Of a stretch of DNA of 36,677 nucleotides, positions 24,397-31,156 are shown piece by piece. This DNA comes from Subdoligranulum variabile (GTDB lineage Bacteria; Bacillota; Clostridia; Oscillospirales; Ruminococcaceae). A program made the position numbers and the translations under genes. The stretch covers positions 1 through 36,677 of the forward strand of contig SFOX01000013.1 in NCBI GenBank assembly GCA_004552305.1, given 5' to 3'. Under the pieces are notes generated by a model. It saw only the letters and a program-made list of their open reading frames with translations. It did no database searches and had not been told where the DNA came from. How positions within the stretch are numbered: position 1 is the first letter of the stretch; each line of letters opens with the position of its first letter.

Positions 24397-25326
24397 TTAC
24401 TTTACAACGCGAATTTCTCGTTCCAAAACAAAGCCGGTCTTTTCCCGGACAACTCGCTTGACCTGCTCGGTCAGTGCCAGCACGTCGGCGCAGGTCGCGC
24501 CGCCCCGGTTGATGACGAAGCCGCAGTGCTTTTCGCTGATTTGCGCGCCGCCCACCTGCAGACCGCGCAGCCCGCAGTCCTCGATGAGCTGGCCCGCAAA
24601 GGCACCCTGCGGACGCTTGAAGGTGCTGCCGGCGCTGGGCCATTCCAGCGGCTGCTTGTCCCGGCGGCGCCGCAAAAAGTCCTGCATCTGTGCGGTGATG
24701 GCATCCTTATCCCCTGCCGCCAGCCGCACGCGCGCCGAAACGATGCACCATGCGGGGTGTTGCTCAAATACGCTGGTGCGGTAGCCCAAAGCCAGCTCGG
24801 CGACGGGCAGCGTGCAAAGTGCGCCGTCCTCGTTCAAAAAGGTGACCTCGGTCAGCACGTCCTTCATCTCGCCGCCGTAGGCACCGGCGTTCATATACAC
24901 GGCACCGCCGACGGTACCGGGGATACCGCAGGCAAATTCCAGCCCGGTCAAGCCGCGGCTCTGTGCCTCGGCGCAAAGCCGCCCCAAGGTGGACCCGGCG
25001 CTGACGGTCAGAACGGCAGCGCCGTCGGGCTGGGTTTCGCAGACGGCGGGCGCATCGATGCCGCGCAAATCGATCACGGCACCGTCAAACCCCTCGTCAG
25101 AAAACAGTGTGTTGGAGCCGTTGCCAAGCAGATACCGCCGCACGCCGTGGGCGCGGCAAAGCGCCAGCATTTCACGCAGCTGTGCAGTATTTTTGGGTGT
25201 CAACCAAAAGCGTGCTGCCCCGCCGATGCGAAAGGTCGTGTGCGGGGCCAACGGCTCCTGCTCGGAAAAAGGCAGGGCGGCGTTGCCGAGCGCCTGCCGA
25301 AGGGTAACTGCAGTTTGCTGCTGCAT
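24397..25326 (-). CDS. murB: UDP-N-acetylenolpyruvoylglucosamine reductase
   Basis: A 309-residue FAD enzyme reducing UDP-GlcNAc-enolpyruvate to UDP-MurNAc, the second step of peptidoglycan precursor synthesis. The FAD-binding NGSN is at 69-72, with GIPGTVGGAVYMNAGAYGGE at 134-153. Arg183 in GYRTS, the proton donor Ser234 in GSTFKRP, and Glu303 near the C-terminus complete the active site. The short form without the extra Tyr loop places it in type II, as in Bacillus. ATG 25326 follows AGGAGG. The gene is 15 bases after the ROK kinase. Confidence 0.95.
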   Translation of the reverse strand: MQQQTAVTLRQALGNAALPFSEQEPLAPHTTFRIGGAARFWLTPKNTAQLREMLALCRAHGVRRYLLGNGSNTLFSDEGFDGAVIDLRGIDAPAVCETQPDGAAVLTVSAGSTLGRLCAEAQSRGLTGLEFACGIPGTVGGAVYMNAGAYGGEMKDVLTEVTFLNEDGALCTLPVAELALGYRTSVFEQHPAWCIVSARVRLAAGDKDAITAQMQDFLRRRRDKQPLEWPSAGSTFKRPQGAFAGQLIEDCGLRGLQVGGAQISEKHCGFVINRGGATCADVLALTEQVKRVVREKTGFVLEREIRVVK

Positions 25327-25341
25327 AGTTCCTCCTGTTTG

Positions 25342-26298
25342 TCAAATGGAACCGGCGAGCGTGGCTGCGCCGATGACACCGGCGTCGTTGCGCAGGGTGC
25401 AGGCGCAGATTTTGGGGAAGTTGCCGGAGGTGATGCCCTGCGTCTCTTTTTCGGCGTAGGCGCGCACGGGTGCCAGCAGCACCTCGCCCTGATTGGACAC
25501 GCCGCCGCCGATGCAGATAACCTCCGGCTGGAAGGTATTGATGACGTTGGCAATGCCGCAGCCGACGTACTCCATCCAGCTTGCCAGCACCTGCTTGGCA
25601 ATTTCATCGCCCTGCTCGGCGGCATCGAAGGAGGTCTTGGCGTTGACGTGGTCGATGTCGGACACGATCTTCCACATCAGGCTGTCGTGGTGCTGCTCCA
25701 TAGCGGCTTTGGTTTCGCGGGTCAGCGCACTGGCGGAGGCATAGCGCTCCCAGCAGCCGCGGCGTCCGCAGGTACACTGGATGCCGTCCTTGACGATGAC
25801 GTGGTGACCCATCTCACCGGCGGCAAAGTTGAAGCCGCGCAGAATTTTGCCGTTCAGGATGATGCCGCTGCCAATGCCGGTTCCCAGCGTGATGATGACG
25901 GCATTCTTGTAGCCCTTGGCACCGCCGGCAATGTACTCGCCGAAGGCGGCGGCGTTGGCATCGTTTTCCACATAGACCTTGCAGCCCAGCAGCTTTTCCA
26001 TATCGGAACCAAGGTTCCAGTCGTGATAGCCGAAGTTGGTGTTAAAGCCGACAAAGCCGGTGGTGAAATTGACGCTGCCCGGCGTGCCGATGCCTACATA
26101 GGCTATGTCGGAAAACGGGACTTTATTCTCGCGTGCGACGGCGCGGCACAGGTCTGCCAGTGCCTTTTCCAGGTCGGCAGCGGGGCGCGGCAGGCGGGTC
26201 GCCCAGGTGATTTTGCCCACAATATCGTAGTTTTCGTCCACAAGACCGGCGGTCATGGTGGTGCCGCCCAAATCAATACCGATAGTATACTTGCTCAT
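25342..26298 (-). CDS. ROK family glucokinase
   Basis: A 318-residue ROK sugar kinase. The phosphate-binding DLGGTTMTAGLV starts at residue 9, the sugar-binding ENDANAAAFGE contains the catalytic Asp, and TLGTGIGSGIILNG is the second phosphate motif. The ROK zinc signature CTCGRRGCWE is complete, and there is no N-terminal helix-turn-helix, so this is a kinase and not a repressor. Glucose is the likeliest substrate given its place between hprK and murB; fructose or an amino sugar is possible. It starts at ATG 26298, overlapping the PHP gene stop by 4 bases. Confidence 0.92.
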   Translation of the reverse strand: MSKYTIGIDLGGTTMTAGLVDENYDIVGKITWATRLPRPAADLEKALADLCRAVARENKVPFSDIAYVGIGTPGSVNFTTGFVGFNTNFGYHDWNLGSDMEKLLGCKVYVENDANAAAFGEYIAGGAKGYKNAVIITLGTGIGSGIILNGKILRGFNFAAGEMGHHVIVKDGIQCTCGRRGCWERYASASALTRETKAAMEQHHDSLMWKIVSDIDHVNAKTSFDAAEQGDEIAKQVLASWMEYVGCGIANVINTFQPEVICIGGGVSNQGEVLLAPVRAYAEKETQGITSGNFPKICACTLRNDAGVIGAATLAGSI

Positions 26299-27044
26299 AA
26301 TATAATTCCTCCTATTTCGTTCGCACAGGCGCGCCCGTGCGTTTTCAGTTCGTTGATGAGATTTTGTGCCGTGGCGTTGACGACCAGCGCCTGCGGAAAC
26401 TGCACTTCGTCCAGCAGGGCGCTTAAAGAACGGGTGTTGTTTTGCAGCTGGGGAACACTGTGGGCATCGCTGTTTACGGCGATGCGGCAGCCGTATTTGG
26501 CGCAGGCTTCCAGCAGCAGGCGCATATTGGGGATGCCGTCCCGGCGCACGTTGGCGGAATTGCCGTTCAGCTCCACGACCTTGCGGTTCTGGGCAAAAAC
26601 CTTGACCACGGTGTCGTAATCGTAGCGGTAATTCTGCTGTTCGGAATGACCGATGCAGTCCACATAAGGGTTTTCGGCAACCGCCAGCCAAAGGCGGGTT
26701 GCCTCCTTACAGGTCAGCACGCCGGGCATACAGGGGCTGTGGATGGAGGCAACGACCCAGTCCATACCGGCCAGCATGGTCTGCGGCAGATCCAGCCCGC
26801 CCTTGGTGTCCATAACGTTGACCTCGGCTCCATAGAGAACGGCGACGCCGTTCTGGCGGTGCGGCAGGGCGCTGAGGTTGGCAAAATGCCAGATGTGCGG
26901 CGCGTCCGGCATGGCGGGCGCGTGGTCGGTCAGCGCCAGCGCCGCAAGACCCATCTCATGGGCGGCGGCGGTCATTTCTGTTAAGGTGTTGAATGCATGG
27001 GAGGCGCAAAGGGTGTGGGTGTGAAGATCTGCGATCAATTGCAT
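26295..27044 (-). CDS. PHP-domain phosphatase (YcdX-like)
   Basis: A 249-residue stand-alone PHP hydrolase. The metal-binding motifs are all visible: DLHTHT near the start, LTDHAP, GAEVNV, SIHSP, GHSEQ and NSDAH near residue 195. YcdX homologues coordinate three metals and hydrolyse phosphate esters. The substrate is unknown here. It sits 33 bases after hprK in the conserved Clostridial cluster. A histidinol-phosphatase role is unlikely given the missing his genes nearby and the YcdX-type motifs. Confidence 0.88.
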   Translation of the reverse strand: MQLIADLHTHTLCASHAFNTLTEMTAAAHEMGLAALALTDHAPAMPDAPHIWHFANLSALPHRQNGVAVLYGAEVNVMDTKGGLDLPQTMLAGMDWVVASIHSPCMPGVLTCKEATRLWLAVAENPYVDCIGHSEQQNYRYDYDTVVKVFAQNRKVVELNGNSANVRRDGIPNMRLLLEACAKYGCRIAVNSDAHSVPQLQNNTRSLSALLDEVQFPQALVVNATAQNLINELKTHGRACANEIGGIIL

Positions 27045-27077
27045 AAAATGTAGGTGCCTTCTCTTTCCGTATTGTCT

Positions 27078-28010
27078 TTACAGGGAAATATCGTCCTGCA
27101 GCCCCAGCTGCGCCAGCAGCTCCTTGGCGGCGTTGTAACCCATTTCTTTCTGGCGGTTGTTGATGGCAGCCGTTTCCAGAATGACGGCAAGGTTGCGTCC
27201 GGGCATAACGGGGATCAGGATGCTGGGGATCTTGACGCCAAGAATGTCGTAGTAGTCGGTTTCCAGCCCGGTGCGGTCGTAGTTTTTGGTGCGATCCCAC
27301 GGTTCCAGCTGGACGACCATCTCGACCTCCACGCTGGAGCGCACCGAGCCGATGCCGAACACCCGCGCAACGTTGATGATGCCGATGCCGCGCAGCTCGA
27401 TAAAATGGCGGATGTTGGCAGGCGCAGTACCCAGAATTTTGCGGTAGCTGATCTTGCGCAGCTCAACGGCATCGTCGGCAATCAGGCGGTGACCGCGCTT
27501 GACCAGCTCAATGGCGGTTTCGCTTTTGCCCACGCCGGAGTCGCCCAAAATCAGGATGCCCTCGCCGTAGACCTCCACCAGCACGCCGTGGCGGGTGATG
27601 CGGGGCGCCAGCTCGGTGTTCAGCGTGGTGATCAGCACGCCCATCAGGGCGGAGGTCATCTCGGTCGAAAGCAGGACGGGTACGCCGTACTGCTTGGCAA
27701 ACTGCATCATTTCCGAAAGCGGTTGCAGCCCGCGGGACAAAATGACGGCGGGCGGCTGGAACGAGAACAGCTTTTCCAGATGGGTGTTGCGCAGGCTGGG
27801 CGAAATTTCCTCCAGATAGGACATTTCGGTCAGCCCAATGATCTGCAGGCGGTGGCAGTCAAAGTTTTCGTAGTAGCCGGCCAGCAGCATACCGGGGCGG
27901 CTGGCTTCGGTAGCGGTGACCTTGATTTTTTCCAGTTCGCAGGGGGTGTAGGCAACGGTCAGGTTGGCTTCGCTGGCGAGCTTTGCCAGCGACACGGAAA
28001 ATTCAGACAA
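27078..28010 (-). CDS. hprK: HPr kinase/phosphorylase
   Basis: A 310-residue bifunctional enzyme that phosphorylates HPr (and Crh) on Ser46 in response to fructose bisphosphate and removes the phosphate when energy is low, controlling CcpA-dependent catabolite repression. The Walker A motif GDSGVGKSE is at 156-164, preceded by the HPrK His141, and the signature IELRGIGIINVARVFG follows. The start is TTG 28010 with AGGGAG about 9 bases upstream. It is the first gene of the seven-gene operon, so carbon signalling and the wall/division genes share one transcript. Confidence 0.96.
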   Translation of the reverse strand: MSEFSVSLAKLASEANLTVAYTPCELEKIKVTATEASRPGMLLAGYYENFDCHRLQIIGLTEMSYLEEISPSLRNTHLEKLFSFQPPAVILSRGLQPLSEMMQFAKQYGVPVLLSTEMTSALMGVLITTLNTELAPRITRHGVLVEVYGEGILILGDSGVGKSETAIELVKRGHRLIADDAVELRKISYRKILGTAPANIRHFIELRGIGIINVARVFGIGSVRSSVEVEMVVQLEPWDRTKNYDRTGLETDYYDILGVKIPSILIPVMPGRNLAVILETAAINNRQKEMGYNAAKELLAQLGLQDDISL

Positions 28011-28045
28011 AACAAGACGCTCCCTTCCGAATGATACTTACTAGT

Positions 28046-28074
28046 ATTATAGCGTAAGGGCGGTTTTTTGTACA
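28046..28074 (-). promoter_or_regulatory. Promoter of the hprK operon
   Basis: On the minus strand TGTACA (28074-28069), a 17-base spacer and TATAAT (28051-28046). The leader is short, about 30 nt. Confidence 0.7.
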
Positions 28075-28096
28075 GTAGTTGACGAAAAAGATTGCC

Positions 28097-28124
28097 AAAA
28101 AAATATCCGCCCCGAAGGGCGGAT
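28097..28124 (-). terminator. Terminator after the ABC-F gene
   Basis: ATCCGCCC (28105-28112) and GGGCGGAT (28117-28124) form a perfect stem with a CGAA loop (TTCG on the RNA strand), followed on the minus strand by ATTTTTTT. Confidence 0.9.
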
Positions 28125-28181
28125 GCAGGAAGCGCCGAAGCATTATGGGTAAACCCGCATATAAGGCTTTCTCGGCGGGGG

Positions 28182-30071
28182 TTATTCCCCTTCCGCCTCG
28201 TAGGATTCCTGTTCCTCGGCGAGCTTTTCCCACTCGTCAAACAGCTCCTGCTGGTGGAAGCGGGTGTCGTCCAGCTCATCGCATTTGTCGCGCAGCAGCA
28301 GATGGTCGCGCAGCACTTCGGGGGCGCTGATGTCGTTTTCCAGCTCGACAATGCGCGCGCCCAGCTCCTCGATTTCGGTTTCCACCGCCTTGATGCGGGC
28401 GCGCACCTCGGCGCGGCGGCGGCGCTGCTCTTTGCCGTAGGCTTGCTTTTTGGCGGTGTCAGCGGCTTTTTGCTGCTCGGTGGTCTTGCCCTGCTCGCGG
28501 TTTTGCAGTGCCTCCAGGTTGGGGTAAAACAGCGCCTGCCCGTTTTCCAGATACAAAATCGGGCAGCCCAGCGTCTGCATCAGGTACCGGTCATGGGTGA
28601 CCAGCAGCAGCGTGCCGGTGTAGGCGGCAAGCGCCTCGGTCAGGCTTTCGCGCATATAGATATCCAAATGGTTCGTAGGTTCGTCCAAAAACATCAGGTT
28701 GGGGCGTTCCAGCGCCAGCTCGGCAAAGCGCAGGCGTGCCAGCTCGCCGCCTGAAAGCGACGCGCAGTCCTTAAAGACCTCCTCGCCCCGGTAGCCGAAG
28801 CGTGCCAGATGGCTGCGCACCTCCAGCTCGGTAAAGCGGGGGTACTGATTCCAGATGGCATCAATGACACGCCCGGCGCGGTGTGCCTGCTGCTGGGTAA
28901 AGATGCCCACCTTGGCGCCCGTACCCAGCCGCACCATACCACCGCTGGGGCGGCGCTTGCCGTCCAGCACCTGCAGCAGCGTGGATTTGCCCGTGCCGTT
29001 GGGACCGGCAATGACCAGCTTGTCCCCGCGGTGTATGACATAGTCCAGCGTGTCCAGCAGGGTGCGCTCCCCGATGCGGATGGACAGGTTTTTCATAATG
29101 ACCAGCTCGTCATACGGCTCGATGTCGTAGGTAAAGCGGAAGTTCAGCTCCCGCGCCTCGTTGACAGGGGCTTCGACGATTTCCAGCTTTTCCAGCTGCT
29201 TGCGGCGGCTCTGCGCCATCTTGGTGGTCGAGGCGCGCACAAGGTTGCGGTCCACATAATCCTGCAGCTTGGCGGCCTTTTCCAAGGCGGCATCGTGCAG
29301 CTTCTGCTGGCGCTCGTCGGCGGCCTCGCGCTGGGGCAGATACGCCGAGTAGTTGCCGCGGTAGGTCAGTACAGTCTTGCCGCGCAGCTCCCAGATGCGG
29401 GTGCAGACGGCGTCCAGAAAATAGCGGTCGTGGCTGACCACCAGCACCGCGCCGCGGTAGCTGCGCAGGTAGGCTTCCAGCCATGCCATGGTTTCTAAAT
29501 CCAGATGGTTCGTAGGCTCGTCCAGAATCAGAAGGTCGGGGCGCTCGACCAGCAGCCGCGCCAGGCGCAGACGGGTCTGCTCGCCACCCGAAAGCACCCC
29601 GGCGGGCTTTTGCCAGGTTTCGGCGGGAAAGCCCATACCGTTGAGGACCTTTTTGATCTGGGTGTCCATATTGTAGGCGTCCATCGCGTCCACCACGGCG
29701 GTGCAGTGGGCAATCTGCTCGGTCAGCGCGGCATCGTCGGGGGTGTGCGCCAGCTGCGCCTGCAGGGCTTCCATGCGGGACAAGGCGTCCAGCGCCGGGG
29801 CAAACACCAGCTTCATGGTGGCGTAAATGTCAAGGTCGGGGTCCAGCCGGGCGTTTTGCTCCAGATACCCCACGGTCACGCCGGTGCCGAACGCCGCATC
29901 GCCGCTATCGGGCAGGCTTTCGCCGCAAAGAATACGCAGCAGCGTGGTTTTGCCGGTGCCGTTGGCGCCGATCATACCGATGCGGTCCCCTTTTTCGATG
30001 GCGGCGTTGACATCGCGCAGCACCTCGTGCTCGCCAAAGCTTTTGCCTAAATCTTTCAGTTCCAGCAGCAT
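28182..30071 (-). CDS. ABC-F family ATPase
   Basis: A 629-residue soluble protein with two ABC cassettes and no membrane part. The first Walker A is GANGTGKTT (35-43) and the second GPNGTGKST. Both signature motifs (LSGGEQTRLRLARLL, LSGGELARLRFAELAL) and both Walker B boxes (LDEPTNHLD) are intact. An interdomain P-site linker of about 80 residues and a charged C-terminal coiled coil (about 560-629) complete the YdiF/Uup-like plan. Members bind the ribosomal E site, and some give resistance to antibiotics that target the ribosome. The specificity cannot be read here. ATG 30071 follows AAGGAAA, and a terminator-like hairpin ends only 22 bases upstream. Confidence 0.92.
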   Translation of the reverse strand: MLLELKDLGKSFGEHEVLRDVNAAIEKGDRIGMIGANGTGKTTLLRILCGESLPDSGDAAFGTGVTVGYLEQNARLDPDLDIYATMKLVFAPALDALSRMEALQAQLAHTPDDAALTEQIAHCTAVVDAMDAYNMDTQIKKVLNGMGFPAETWQKPAGVLSGGEQTRLRLARLLVERPDLLILDEPTNHLDLETMAWLEAYLRSYRGAVLVVSHDRYFLDAVCTRIWELRGKTVLTYRGNYSAYLPQREAADERQQKLHDAALEKAAKLQDYVDRNLVRASTTKMAQSRRKQLEKLEIVEAPVNEARELNFRFTYDIEPYDELVIMKNLSIRIGERTLLDTLDYVIHRGDKLVIAGPNGTGKSTLLQVLDGKRRPSGGMVRLGTGAKVGIFTQQQAHRAGRVIDAIWNQYPRFTELEVRSHLARFGYRGEEVFKDCASLSGGELARLRFAELALERPNLMFLDEPTNHLDIYMRESLTEALAAYTGTLLLVTHDRYLMQTLGCPILYLENGQALFYPNLEALQNREQGKTTEQQKAADTAKKQAYGKEQRRRRAEVRARIKAVETEIEELGARIVELENDISAPEVLRDHLLLRDKCDELDDTRFHQQELFDEWEKLAEEQESYEAEGE

Positions 30072-30092
30072 AGTTGTATTTCCTTTTTTCTC

Positions 30093-30123
30093 AAAAATAC
30101 CGCTGCCGAAAAAAGCAGCGGTA
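30093..30123 (-). terminator. Hairpin with U tract between the HAD and ABC-F genes
   Basis: TACCGCTGC (30098-30106) pairs with GCAGCGGTA (30115-30123). On the minus strand TTTTT follows directly. No promoter fits between it and the ABC-F start, so it may be a leaky terminator or attenuator for that gene. Confidence 0.75.
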
Positions 30124-30130
30124 CGGAATG

Positions 30131-30883
30131 TTACAGGGCTTCGTTGCTGTGGCGGCGGTTGCGCACGCCCAGATTTTCCAGCTCCTCCGGCTCCATGACG
30201 ATGCGGTACAGCTCCTCAAAGGAGGTAACGGTGTACTTGGGCTGGATGCCGGTATTGTTTTCCTGATTTTTAAAGTTGACCCAGCAGGTGTCCAGCCCGG
30301 CGTTGATGCCGCCCTTGATGTCTGCCAGCAGGTCGTCGCCCACCACCAGCACGCGGCGGCGGTTGGTAATGCCGAGGTCGCGCAGTGCATACTCAAAGAA
30401 TTTGGCGCTGGGCTTGGCGGCACCGATTTTTTCGGAGATATAAATGCCGTCCATAAAGCGGTCAATGCCGGAGGCGGCAATGCGCGGCTCCTGCACGGAA
30501 ATCGAGCCGTTGGACACGATGGCAAGGGTCGCCACCTCGCCGAGTTCCTCCAGCGCGGTAAGCGCGCCCGGCAGTAAGTCGGCATGGGTGGAAAGCAGCT
30601 CCTCGTAGCGGTCGTTCATGGCGGCACCCTTGCCGTTGTCAGGCACGCCGACTGCCTGCATAAAGCGGGAAAAGCGCACCTGAAACAGCCGCTTGCGGGT
30701 CAGCTGCCCCTTGGCAAGGGCGTCCCACAGCTCGCGGTTGACGGTATGGTAGGTTTCGCAGGCGGCGGCATCGTGGGGCAGGTCGTACTCGGTCAGCATA
30801 TCGGTCAGTGCCTGACGCTCGGCGGCGTCAAAGTCCAGAAGCGTGTTGTCCACGTCCAGTAAAACACAGGTATAAATGGCCAT
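30131..30883 (-). CDS. HAD-superfamily hydrolase, YjjG-like nucleotidase
   Basis: A 250-residue HAD phosphatase. Motif I is DVDNTLLDF with the two catalytic aspartates (residues 10 and 12), motif II SNGS, motif III the lysine in GAAKPSAKFFEYAL, and motif IV GDDLLADIKGG. The helical cap between motifs I and II, with the AAERQAL start, fits YjjG-type pyrimidine 5'-nucleotidases, which may remove damaged or unusual nucleotides; other subclade I phosphatases are possible. ATG 30883 is used because it opens the core fold, although its AGGAG is 12 bases away. It lies between the small-peptide gene and the ABC-F gene. Confidence 0.85.
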   Translation of the reverse strand: MAIYTCVLLDVDNTLLDFDAAERQALTDMLTEYDLPHDAAACETYHTVNRELWDALAKGQLTRKRLFQVRFSRFMQAVGVPDNGKGAAMNDRYEELLSTHADLLPGALTALEELGEVATLAIVSNGSISVQEPRIAASGIDRFMDGIYISEKIGAAKPSAKFFEYALRDLGITNRRRVLVVGDDLLADIKGGINAGLDTCWVNFKNQENNTGIQPKYTVTSFEELYRIVMEPEELENLGVRNRRHSNEAL

Positions 30884-30910
30884 TTTTGGGGTTACTCCTG
30901 TTCGTTCGGG

Positions 30911-30976
30911 CAACGAAATGCCGCAGCCGCCGCAGCAGGGCTGAAAACCGCCGGGTGGGAATTATGCGGTGTTGCC
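30911..30976. repeat. Copy of the AATTRTGCGG repeat
   Basis: AATGCCGCAG near 30917 and GGGAATTATGCGGTGTTGCC at 30957-30976 are the left and right halves of the element also found at the left edge (right half 102-123) and at 34916-34964. The right half overlaps the last codons of the 49-residue peptide gene. Confidence 0.6.
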
Positions 30977-31111
30977 TTGGGTTGGGGCTTTCTCCGGCAG
31001 TTCCTCGGGTACGGGGGCATCGGGCGGGAAATTTTCCACGCTGCCGTTGGTCACATCGTTTTGCCCGTTGTCGGGGACGAAGCCTTCTTCACATTCAAAA
31101 AAGTAGAGCAT
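30962..31111 (-). CDS. Small acidic protein of unknown function (49 aa)
   Basis: ATG 31111 follows GGAGGTGA by 6 bases, one of the strongest ribosome sites in the window, and the frame runs 49 codons to TAA at 30962. The peptide starts MLYFFECEEGFVPDNG, then becomes Asn-, Pro- and Glu-rich (PPDAPVPEELPEKAP) and ends GNTA. It is strongly acidic and probably disordered after the first 15 residues, with no signal peptide or membrane helix. It begins 45 bases after the SGNH-like gene and is probably cotranscribed with it. I recognise no family. The 3' end overlaps a repeat element, so the last few residues could be recent. Confidence 0.6.
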   Translation of the reverse strand: MLYFFECEEGFVPDNGQNDVTNGSVENFPPDAPVPEELPEKAPTQGNTA

Positions 31112-31156
31112 AGCGGGTCACCTCCGCTTCAGTATATGCCGAAGCGGGGCGCGGGG

